Of a DNA stretch of 64,000 bases, positions 55,901 to 64,000 are shown in pieces; the stretch's first letter is position 1, and each line of letters starts with the position of its first letter. The translations under genes were made by a program, and so were the position numbers. This DNA comes from Brasilonema sennae CENA114 (GTDB lineage: Bacteria; Cyanobacteriota; Cyanobacteriia; Cyanobacteriales; Nostocaceae). Where the stretch lies: positions 3,174,654-3,238,653 of the forward strand of contig NZ_CP030118.1 in NCBI RefSeq assembly GCF_006968745.1, in the 5' to 3' direction. The notes under the pieces are model-generated. The model made no database searches and was not told where the DNA came from. It worked only from the letters and a program-made list of their open reading frames with translations.

Positions 55901-55984
55901 GCGTCCGAATGTTAAAGCGACTGAAGAACAGAGGTTTCTAAATTTGCACCACTGATGAGTGATAGATCTTAAAAAAAATTTCAA

Positions 55985-56651
55985 CTCGTTCTGCGTTCAC
56001 TTTTTGCGTAACTGCAACAGACTATCACAAACCTAGATGTTTGGGGATCAGGTTTTTGATTAATCCTTGGTCAATTTATCAAAATTTAACTCTCATTTCA
56101 AGTCACAAACCTTACAAATATGAGCATTTTGGCTATGTGACAGTTTTTTTATGATTAGAAATTTTATTATCAAAACCTCATAATAATTTAGTAATTAAAT
56201 TGATTGCAGTAGCATATACGCTTGTCTAGAAACATAATTGATGCTAAAGAAAGGTGATTTAAACTGCTGAACATACTTTTACTTTATTTACAGTAGTTTT
56301 TTTTAACAAAAAGTTTAAATAAACAATAAGTATATTTAGTATTCTTTATAACTACGAAGAAAGATTTTTTTGAAAAAACTAACTTTTTGGTCTTATTTCT
56401 GAGTTGCTTTGCAAGTAATATAGCGTTTCCCGCCTGGCTAAGGTACAGCAAGAAAGAAGAAACCGCAGGTAAACGCACCCTGGACGCAGATAAATATGTA
56501 CCTTAGCCAAATTAGAACCGCATTAACACAGTTTTCGCTTGCAAAACGATATAAATATTCAGGTTAACTTGAAAAATCATTATTTGTTTAGTAGCTATAT
56601 ATACTAAGTCTTTCATCATATTTGAAATGACAAGATAAGACACAATATTCA
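55985..56651. other. AT-rich intergenic region
   Basis: About 670 bases with no supported gene. A 73-base element at 56436-56508 has exact 12-bp inverted ends (GGCTAAGGTACA / TGTACCTTAGCC) and is listed separately. Confidence 0.5.
56436..56508. repeat. 73-bp element with exact 12-bp terminal inverted repeats
   Basis: GGCTAAGGTACA at the left and TGTACCTTAGCC at the right are exact reverse complements. The inside holds AACCGCAGGTAAACGCA and ACGCAGATAAAT, a motif common in cyanobacterial intergenic repeats. Confidence 0.7.
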
Positions 56652-56829
56652 TAGGACTTACGCATTGACAGGAAATACGAAATATGGAGTATGGATTTGG
56701 GACATTCAAACCTGATTTTTCGATAATCTTTAAGCGATCACCACCCATCTGGTGGTAATTCTCAAAAGTCTGGAACGACCAAACTACGTTATACACATGA
56801 TGTTACTTTTATAAAGCACGTAAGTCCTA
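56652..56829. mobile_element. 178-bp MITE with 5-bp target-site duplication
   Basis: Ends TAGGACTTACG and CGTAAGTCCTA are exact 11-bp inverted repeats. ATTCA lies directly on both sides (56647-56651 and 56830-56834). There is no transposase frame inside. Ends of this type (AGGACTTACGCA) occur in cyanobacterial insertion-sequence derivatives. Confidence 0.85.
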
Positions 56830-56900
56830 ATTCAGTAAAATAAATTATACACAGAGCGAAATTGACAAAACAGCAATGCTAATGTTATTTGAAGAAAATT

Positions 56901-57253
56901 TTTAGGTGAATGGGCATATAAGGTTGGTATTCCGGCAAAAAGTGGAATTTCTGGTGGAATTATTGCTGTTGTTCCAAATGTCATGGGGATTGGAGTGTTT
57001 TCACTACCTCTCGATTCACGCGGTAATAACGTAAGTTGCTAATTAGTCCCTAGAAACGGTATATAAGTCATACGAAAACTCCCTTTTCAAGTATTGCAAA
57101 ATACTATTAATTGAGAACTGGTACTTAAACTCAGGCGTTTTTTGATAACTAGCAACTTGGGTTAATAGTGTTCGGGGGGTTAAGGTTTGTGAAGAACTTT
57201 CGCAGCAGTTTGGTTTACACTTGTTCGAGTGTTCGCAAAGAAACTTATTTTAG
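56901..57253 (+). pseudogene. glsA: Glutaminase remnant
   Basis: The pieces [12 protein letters not shown], then [20 protein letters not shown], then SLPLDSRGN, and after an interruption SVRGVKVCEELSQQFGLHLF follow the C-terminal end of class A glutaminases in order. A run of six A residues at 56936-56941 shifts the frame by one. A 135-bp element (57028-57162) splits the RGN-SVRG motif. The N-terminal two thirds, including the catalytic Ser-Lys region, are absent. Confidence 0.8.
57028..57162. mobile_element. 135-bp MITE inside the glutaminase remnant
   Basis: Inverted ends (AAGTTGCTA / TAGCAACTT within the terminal ~14 bases) and a flanking TAAT duplication (57024-57027, 57163-57166). Removing the element and one TAAT restores the expected RGNSVRG codons. 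Confidence 0.75.
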
Positions 57254-57357
57254 GGAAAAAGAGTGGTAATTCACACCCTCCCTGGAATAAAAGTTATCCT
57301 AAATCACTGCGTTGGATAACATTGTTTAGATTTGTACATGCATTTGCGCCTCTACCT

Positions 57358-58260
57358 TTATAAAATCGGACTGAAATTTTGATCCACAACCTCTTTCATA
57401 ACCTCAAGAAATGTCCGCAAAACTGGTAATGACTCATCTTGTCGCCAGACAGCTACTAGCTCCACCTCTGCATCCGATAGATTCAAAGTAATGTATACAA
57501 CTCCTGTTCTGTGAATATTACGTATGGATGCAGGAGCAAGGGAGACACCCATACCAGCAGAGACAAGACCAAGAATTGTCTGCTTTTGGCTGGCTTTTTG
57601 CACGACTTTAGGGCTAAAACCTGCTTGTTGGAATAAACTAATACACTGGTCGTAGTAGCCCGGTTCTAATTGACGTGATACCAGAATGAAGGACTCATTA
57701 GCCAGCATGGGTAATGCTAACTCTGGCTGAGTTGCTAAAGGATGAGTCTCTGGCAATATCACAACAAGTGGCTCCTTGAGGATTGGTTCAAGAGTCAAAG
57801 AAGCATCAGGTGTAGGCGGAATCATCAAACCAAGATGGATTTGCTGTTCTTGCAGCGCCTGCACTTGAGCACTTGTTGTCATTTCCTCTAATTCGAGTTC
57901 CACGCGTGGAAAACGCTCTCGAAAAATCCTCAAAGCTTTGGGTAAAACGCTATAGGTAGCAAAACCAGAGAATCCCACCTTGAGTCGTCCGCTTTCTCCC
58001 TGAGCCACTTGTCTTACTATCTCTACAGCCTCAGTTGCTTTCAGTAAAATGTGACGTGCTTCTACTAAAAATGCTTTTCCTGGTTCTGTTAATTGAACTC
58101 GGCGCTTAGTGCGCTCAAACAAGAGTACGCCTAATTCATCCTCCAGCTGACGGATTTGTTGACTTAAAGGTTGCTGAGTCATGTGCAGTCGTTCTGCAGC
58201 TCGACCAAAGTGCAGTTCCTCTGCAACAGCAACAAAGTAGCGTAAATGTCGAAGCTCCAT
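57358..58260 (-). CDS. LysR-family transcriptional regulator
   Basis: 300 residues. The N-terminal winged HTH (MELRHLRYFVAVAEELHFGR, AAERLHMTQQPLSQQIRQLE) and the C-terminal periplasmic-binding-like effector domain (PLVVILPETHPLA, GMGVSLAPAS) are complete. It is divergent from the isochorismatase-like gene with 121 bases between. LysR proteins usually control the divergent operon, so it likely regulates the hydrolase and the reductoisomerase. The effector is unknown. Confidence 0.92.
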   Translation of the reverse strand: MELRHLRYFVAVAEELHFGRAAERLHMTQQPLSQQIRQLEDELGVLLFERTKRRVQLTEPGKAFLVEARHILLKATEAVEIVRQVAQGESGRLKVGFSGFATYSVLPKALRIFRERFPRVELELEEMTTSAQVQALQEQQIHLGLMIPPTPDASLTLEPILKEPLVVILPETHPLATQPELALPMLANESFILVSRQLEPGYYDQCISLFQQAGFSPKVVQKASQKQTILGLVSAGMGVSLAPASIRNIHRTGVVYITLNLSDAEVELVAVWRQDESLPVLRTFLEVMKEVVDQNFSPIL

Positions 58261-58271
58261 TAGAACATTTT

Positions 58272-58323
58272 AAGTGTTAATTGCCTATCAAAAATGTGTT
58301 GGACAGTGAAAACATTAGCACTT
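58272..58323. promoter_or_regulatory. Inverted repeat in the LysR/isochorismatase divergent promoter
   Basis: AAGTGTTAAT (58272-58281) and ATTAGCACTT (58314-58323) are inverted repeats with one mismatch, 32 bases apart, in the shared regulatory space. They could be two half-sites for the LysR protein. Confidence 0.35.
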
Positions 58324-58381
58324 ATGTTAGAAAGTAACAACAAGAATATTCAAAATAACCAATATTTAGGGATTTGATTCC

Positions 58382-59053
58382 ATGAAAGACGACACCAGTC
58401 CTGATTGGGAAAATGCTGCTTTGCTGACTATAGATATACAAAAATCTTTTGCATTACCTGGGGCTTGTGCAGAGATTCTTGGTACATGGGAAGTGATACC
58501 TAAAATTCAGCAATTATTACAAGCATTTAGACAAAGCGGGAAACCGATTATTCATGTTATCAGGATTTATTTACCCGATGGTTCCAATGTTGATTTATGT
58601 CGCAGACAAGATATTAAAAATGGCAAGCAGGTTGCAGTTCATGGCACTGATGGAGTAGAACTTGTCAACGAATTAAAACCATCATTTCAAATAATGCTTG
58701 ATATAGATAAGCTAATTTCAGGAGCTTTTCAATGGGTTAGTCATCATGAATGGATTATGTACAAACCAAGATGGGGAGCTTTTTTTCAAACCTCTCTTGA
58801 AAAACATTTACGTGAGTATTCCATTAACACTTTAGTGATTTGCGGATGTAACTTTCCTAACTGCCCACGCACTACCATTTATGAGGCAAGTGAACGAGAT
58901 TTTAGAGTCGTTTTCATTCCAAATGCTACATCTCAAGTCTATGAGCGAGGTTTGCAAGAGCTAAGGAATATTGGCGTGATTTTGATGAGTACTGAAGAGT
59001 GCATAGCTTTAGCAACACAAACAGTAAAAACTTCCGGAAAAAGCTTTTATTGA
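58382..59053 (+). CDS. Isochorismatase-family cysteine hydrolase
   Basis: 223 residues. The triad is visible: Asp in LLTIDIQKSF, Lys in IMYKPRWGAFF, and Cys in GCNFPNCPRTTIYEA. The family covers isochorismatases, nicotinamidases and ureidoacid amidohydrolases, and the substrate is not fixed by the motifs. It starts 121 bases from the LysR gene and ends 15 bases before the reductoisomerase gene, so the two form an operon. Confidence 0.88.
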   Translation: MKDDTSPDWENAALLTIDIQKSFALPGACAEILGTWEVIPKIQQLLQAFRQSGKPIIHVIRIYLPDGSNVDLCRRQDIKNGKQVAVHGTDGVELVNELKPSFQIMLDIDKLISGAFQWVSHHEWIMYKPRWGAFFQTSLEKHLREYSINTLVICGCNFPNCPRTTIYEASERDFRVVFIPNATSQVYERGLQELRNIGVILMSTEECIALATQTVKTSGKSFY

Positions 59054-59062
59054 TAAGGATAA

Positions 59063-60538
<1,476 letters not shown>

Positions 60539-60576
60539 AATTGAGCTGAAAGTATGGGTTTAACTGCTTTACCGAG

Positions 60577-60864
60577 GTGGCTAAGGTAGATGTCGGGGAT
60601 GCGGAGTTAATTATCCGTACTCTGTTTAACAGCACAAATCATGCAGCGCTGTGGAAAACCCGCATCACAACCCTGATTGAGCTTTACGACAAGCACCAAG
60701 TCTGCCCAACATTAGCACAGGGACTTGTCCCAGAAAAAACCATCAATGCCTTGATCTCAGAAATGGTAAGCGACAAAGCAGCCCAAACATGGCTGGAAGT
60801 TTGGCAGGAAGTTGTGGGAAATCGTCCTGATACCAAGTTGCGTTCTGTTGTAGTAGCGCTTTAG
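60577..60864 (+). CDS. Hypothetical 95-residue protein, possibly a fragment
   Basis: GTG start at 60577. Helical, with LFNSTNHAALWKTRITTLIE and SDKAAQTWLEVWQEVVGNRP. It looks like the C-terminal end of a larger cyanobacterial helical protein. Reading upstream gives no continuation, so it may be truncated. No function can be given. Confidence 0.4.
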   Translation: MAKVDVGDAELIIRTLFNSTNHAALWKTRITTLIELYDKHQVCPTLAQGLVPEKTINALISEMVSDKAAQTWLEVWQEVVGNRPDTKLRSVVVAL

Positions 60865-60891
60865 GGCAATACGGTTCAGTTAAGAAGAATT

Positions 60892-60958
60892 GTAGGTTGG
60901 GTTGCGCTCGGCTTAACCCAACAAAAGCGAGGCAGGTGTTGGGTTTCGTTCCTCAACT
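60892..60958. repeat. GGTTGGGTT dispersed repeat
   Basis: GTAGGTTGGGTT ... AACCCAACA ... GTTGGGTTTCGTTCC, the same type as at ~44235-44295. Common in cyanobacterial intergenic DNA. Confidence 0.6.
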
Positions 60959-61022
60959 TATGCGCTACGCGCAGGCACTTTCACACAAATCAAATAAAAT
61001 TGCTATGAAAGTCTTCTCAAAT

Positions 61023-61844
61023 TCAGTTTCTTCTTGAACCTCGGTAAATTCGATCCATTTGGTCTTTTGAAAGTCGTGTTATTGGAAACCTTTGATGCAC
61101 GTCATAGAAAAATTCTTGAGGCGGATCAACTGCCGTTTCTTGTTCAGAAATGTTATTTTTTATGTTATTACCATTTAAAAATTCTTCCTTAAGTCGTCTC
61201 TCATCTGTGTCATCACTTTTGAGTTGACTTTGAGGCAAGACATAAGCATGAGTTTCTGGATCGAAGGCTAAAACTTCTCCTTTCTCAATGTTATAAATCC
61301 AGGCGTAAATCTTTAGTTGTCCTTGGTATAGCTTGGAGCGGATAACTGGATAAGTCCGCAAATTTTCAATTTGAGTCAGTACATTTTCAGCGGTTAAAAT
61401 TTCGAGTAGTTCTTCCCCCTTGTATTGGGTGTAATGTTCTTTTACCAATAGTCGGGTTGCCTCTGCATACTTTAACCAATCATGAACAAGCGGCATTTCA
61501 TCTCGCAGGCTATGTAACTTCATCAGCCCTTTCATTGCACCACAATGCGAGTGACCACAAACAATAACTTGTCGAATACCTAGAGCTTGCACAGCGTATT
61601 CAATTGTCGCACCTTCACCGCCCTTGGTTGCTCCAAATGGCGGAATAATATTGCCAGCATTGCGGATAACAAATAATTCACCTAAATCAGCTTGTGTAAT
61701 TAGATTTGGGTCTACACGTGAATCAGAACAAGTAACAAATAACACTCTGGGTTTTTGACCTTGAGATAGTTGTTCAAAGAGTTCTTGGTGTGTACTAACA
61801 TAATTAGCCTTAAATTCACGCAGACCTTTAATTAATTTCTTCAT
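61023..61844 (-). CDS. ccaA: Beta-carbonic anhydrase, carboxysomal CcaA type
   Basis: 273 residues from ATG 61844; the frame extends to a TTG codon that is unlikely. Zinc ligands are Cys in FVTCSDSRVDP, and His and Cys in VCGHSHCGAMKG. The C-terminal ~70-residue extension (ending FPITRLSKDQMDRIYRGSRR) is characteristic of CcaA/IcfA, which binds the CcmM scaffold and gives CO2 to RuBisCO in carboxysomes. Monocistronic. Confidence 0.93.
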   Translation of the reverse strand: MKKLIKGLREFKANYVSTHQELFEQLSQGQKPRVLFVTCSDSRVDPNLITQADLGELFVIRNAGNIIPPFGATKGGEGATIEYAVQALGIRQVIVCGHSHCGAMKGLMKLHSLRDEMPLVHDWLKYAEATRLLVKEHYTQYKGEELLEILTAENVLTQIENLRTYPVIRSKLYQGQLKIYAWIYNIEKGEVLAFDPETHAYVLPQSQLKSDDTDERRLKEEFLNGNNIKNNISEQETAVDPPQEFFYDVHQRFPITRLSKDQMDRIYRGSRRN

Positions 61845-62236
61845 ACAGCTAACTTTTGACAAATAGAGGCAATATCAGAAAAATTTTCCCTGTATAGTTA
61901 GTGTAGTATAAAAATGTTATAAATTTTATCAATTTGTCATTCAAGCAAATCTAAGTGCTCATGGGTGTCAGCAGCAACTGTCTTGAGTATCACTTCTGAG
62001 TTGGTGTGGGTAAAAGTCGTTGGTAGTGCGGCAGCTTACGTTCCTCCGCTTCCCCCCGAAACGTGCCTTGGCGATCGCATTTATGCCAATCCTTTATATC
62101 TTGCACCTGAGCGTATCAATCGGCACGAACCAAAAATATGGGCAAAAAATTATATTATTTTTATAATCTTTATCTTGTTAAATAAGTGGAGTTTAGACTG
62201 TCTAAACTCCAGTCATTAATCGCATTTCATATTATT
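61845..62236. other. Intergenic region upstream of ccaA
   Basis: About 390 bases with no supported gene. It should contain the ccaA promoter. Confidence 0.45.
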
Positions 62237-62328
62237 TCAACTCACTGCAATCGACATTTGGGCACTCTGATTCCCCAAGCTATCCACTCCACACACAGTA
62301 TAAGTTCCTGGTTCAACAGTCGCAAAGG
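62237..62328 (-). pseudogene. Small coding remnant after the SLH gene
   Basis: A minus-strand frame just after the SLH stop reads FATVEPGTYTVCGVDSLGNQ and ends at 62237. The composition is protein-like and could be the end of an Ig-like or extracellular domain. It is in a different frame from the SLH gene. Confidence 0.3.
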
Positions 62329-62976
62329 TTATAATGAAGCGTGTTCTAACTCAGTTTGCGGTTGTGGTGGGACGACAAGGTAGTCAGAGGGAATTTTTTG
62401 CACCTCACCCATAAAAAAAAGCGCTTGATACACAGAAACTGCTACATCGGCGCGAGTTGCTGGTATATTGGGCTTGAGTAATTTTGTATTTGGGTAACTA
62501 GCTACAAGACCTGCACTTGTGGCAATTGCAACCTGAGTTATTGCAGAATCAGGAATTAGATTGGTATCGTGATAAATCTCTTGAAGGGTTGCAAGCTTCT
62601 CAGGCTTTACTTTTAAGGCAAGATCCAAGCCTTTTACCAGAGTCAGCAAAACTTCTAATCGAGAAATCCTACTGTCAGGAAAGAAGCGATCATTGAGAAA
62701 CCCATTTAGAAATCCTATTGCATAAGCTGTTTGAATAGCTTTTGCTGCCCAGTGATGAGCCGCAACATCGATAAAACGAATATAGTCCCGTTTTTTCTTA
62801 AGTTTTGTAAATGTCTTAGTAAGAATAACAGCAAATTCAGCACGGGTTACTGAAGTGTCAGGGCGAAACGTCCTATTGGGAAACCCGGTGATAACCCCTT
62901 CATTCGCTAATGATTCTACAAATAAGCGTGCCCATTGATTTTGAATATCCCGAAAGGATTTAGGAGTAGATGCCAT
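62329..62976 (-). CDS. S-layer homology (SLH) domain protein
   Basis: 215 residues. Three SLH motifs: FRDIQNQWARLFVESLANEG with FRPDTSVTRAEFAVIL; FIDVAAHHWAAKAIQTAYAI with FFPDSRISRLEVLLTL; IYHDTNLIPDSAITQVAIAT with LKPNIPATRADVAVSV. SLH domains bind cell-wall pyruvylated polymers. There is no signal peptide and nothing else in the protein, so it may be a soluble SLH module or a truncated gene. Confidence 0.85.
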   Translation of the reverse strand: MASTPKSFRDIQNQWARLFVESLANEGVITGFPNRTFRPDTSVTRAEFAVILTKTFTKLKKKRDYIRFIDVAAHHWAAKAIQTAYAIGFLNGFLNDRFFPDSRISRLEVLLTLVKGLDLALKVKPEKLATLQEIYHDTNLIPDSAITQVAIATSAGLVASYPNTKLLKPNIPATRADVAVSVYQALFFMGEVQKIPSDYLVVPPQPQTELEHASL

Positions 62977-63558
62977 TGTCGCTCCAAGCTAGCTATTTTC
63001 CTGATGTTCTTGCTATGTATTATTTTTCCCATCAGCAGAAAACGGGAATTATTAGCTTGGTGATCCACGATCACGCTCAAATTCAAATTGTTTTGACGAG
63101 AGAGGCTTAATGGTATAGCAACAGACATATCGTTTAGGACATCGTATTTCTCTTAAGAGGGAACAGGGAACAGGGAACAGGGAAATGTCCTAACAATTAT
63201 GGCGACTGCTATAGTTGTATAGTTGCATCATCTGATAAATGTCTTAAGATGGGATGATGGTAACACAAGGATGAAAAAATCCAACAAACAAAACCTGTTC
63301 CATACTGAACCATAACAACTAAAGATATGGGTTGTACTGAGAAGAGTTTTTCACTGCCTTCAGTACGTAAAATCTTTAAGGTTGGAAAAGACGAAAGTAG
63401 CCGCACAGCCTAGAAATAAGTTGAGGCGGGTAGGACTGTTTGAACCAGTCAAAGTGCGTTCAGCACAGAATAACGTTGACTAGTAGGACTTTTAGTCCAC
63501 ATAGCAATATCAGTTCAAAATCCTGGTTTTTCAAAGCCAGGAGAGTTTAATATTAACT
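62977..63558. other. Intergenic region upstream of rnhA with STRR
   Basis: About 580 bases. A heptanucleotide array of GGGAACA units lies at 63158-63182. A CCTGG / CCAGG hairpin at ~63522-63542 lies just ahead of rnhA. No supported gene. Confidence 0.55.
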
Positions 63559-64000
63559 ATGTCTTTAGTTTCCACAATCAAAAGTATATACACTGATGGT
63601 GCTTGCACAGGCAACCCTGGCCCTGGTGGTTGGGGTGTGGTTGTCTATTTCAGTGATGGTTCGATTCACGAAATGGGCGGTGCATCCTCCCGAACGACTA
63701 ACAATAAAATGGAGATGCAAGCTGCGATCGCCGCCCTCCAATTTTTGCAAGACTCAGGACAAAATGAAGCCATCACCCTCCACACCGACAGCGAATATCT
63801 GATAAACTGCGTGACAAAATGGGTGAAAAGCTGGAAAAGGAAAGGCTGGAAAAAGTCAGATGGAAATCCTGTGCTGAACCAAGACCTGTTAGAAATCTTA
63901 GACGATCTTAATAGTCCACGAGTTAGATGGGAGCATGTGCGGGGTCATGCAGGTAATATTGGTAACGAACGCTGTGATACGATCGCCCGCGCCTTTGCCA
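63559..64000 (+). CDS. rnhA: Ribonuclease HI (3' end outside window)
   Basis: The first 147 codons of RNase HI from ATG 63559; the gene runs off the window. The metal-binding acidic residues are visible: Asp in IYTDGACTGNPGPGGWG, Glu in NNKMEMQAAIAAL, Asp in LHTDSEYLINC, then the His in HVRGHAGNIGNERCD and its Asp. It removes RNA from RNA-DNA hybrids such as lagging-strand primers and R-loops. Confidence 0.95.
   Translation, partial: MSLVSTIKSIYTDGACTGNPGPGGWGVVVYFSDGSIHEMGGASSRTTNNKMEMQAAIAALQFLQDSGQNEAITLHTDSEYLINCVTKWVKSWKRKGWKKSDGNPVLNQDLLEILDDLNSPRVRWEHVRGHAGNIGNERCDTIARAFA

Noticed and set aside
56512..56796. 94-codon leftward frame
   Set aside because: Most of it lies inside the 178-bp MITE, so it is a by-product of the element.

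Overview
This is a chromosomal stretch of a filamentous, probably heterocystous-type (Nostocales-like) cyanobacterium. The signs are many GCGATCGC (HIP1) octamers, heptanucleotide tandem repeats, and marker genes: plant-type ferredoxin PetF, the clock-associated Fe-S protein LdpA, the ycf45 ATPase, the fused PanC-Cmk enzyme, a CcaA-type carbonic anhydrase, a CAAD thylakoid protein and TreY. No tRNA, rRNA or CRISPR array was seen.

Layout. 1-15.4 kb: a sensor kinase, a CAAD membrane protein, a 1.05-kaa repeat-rich membrane protein, an ABC-2 permease, a DUF1350 hydrolase, a REC-PP2C phosphatase with a convergent STAS antagonist, an XRE-GrpE-like fusion, a sulfiredoxin-Dps oxidative-stress pair, a SpoIID protein and petF. 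15.7-24.3 kb: a decayed conflict-type island. A 5'-truncated NACHT-HEAT gene runs in frame into a calcineurin-like phosphoesterase. That phosphoesterase is split by a 5.27-kb composite of group II introns and also broken by a 56-bp palindromic repeat. A small membrane-protein gene stands head-to-head with it.

24.8-31.8 kb: a cobalt-efflux module (CoaT P1B-4 ATPase, a MerR-type operator, and CoaR with a precorrin-isomerase-like domain ending CHC). An FGGY kinase, a GpsA-like dehydrogenase and a CooC-like ATPase are set between or beside them. 31.9-36.8 kb: a Gfo/Idh/MocA oxidoreductase, two tandem intrinsic terminators, an unknown protein next to a TIR-GUN4 fusion, a decayed toxin-antitoxin locus and a low-temperature-protein-like gene. 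37-55.9 kb: mostly housekeeping and cell-envelope genes (ycf45, ldpA, REC-histidine kinase, peptidoglycan-binding hydrolase, MMADHC-like protein, UDP-glucuronate epimerase-like protein, treY, metallopeptidase, panC-cmk, rlpA). 56-60.9 kb: a MITE-riddled glutaminase remnant, then LysR, isochorismatase-like and class II (plant/enteric-type) ketol-acid reductoisomerase genes. 61-64 kb: carbonic anhydrase, an SLH protein and the start of rnhA.

The strongest unusual signals are four. (1) The group II intron composite: IBS1/EBS1 pairings readable in the sequence show intron B sitting inside the maturase gene of intron A, and a third intron sits in the domain VI loop. (2) The TIR-GUN4 pair. (3) The displaced CoaR/CoaT circuit. 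(4) Several small palindromic or MITE elements caught inside genes, with clean target-site duplications. Families were assigned by reading motifs; no database search was run.
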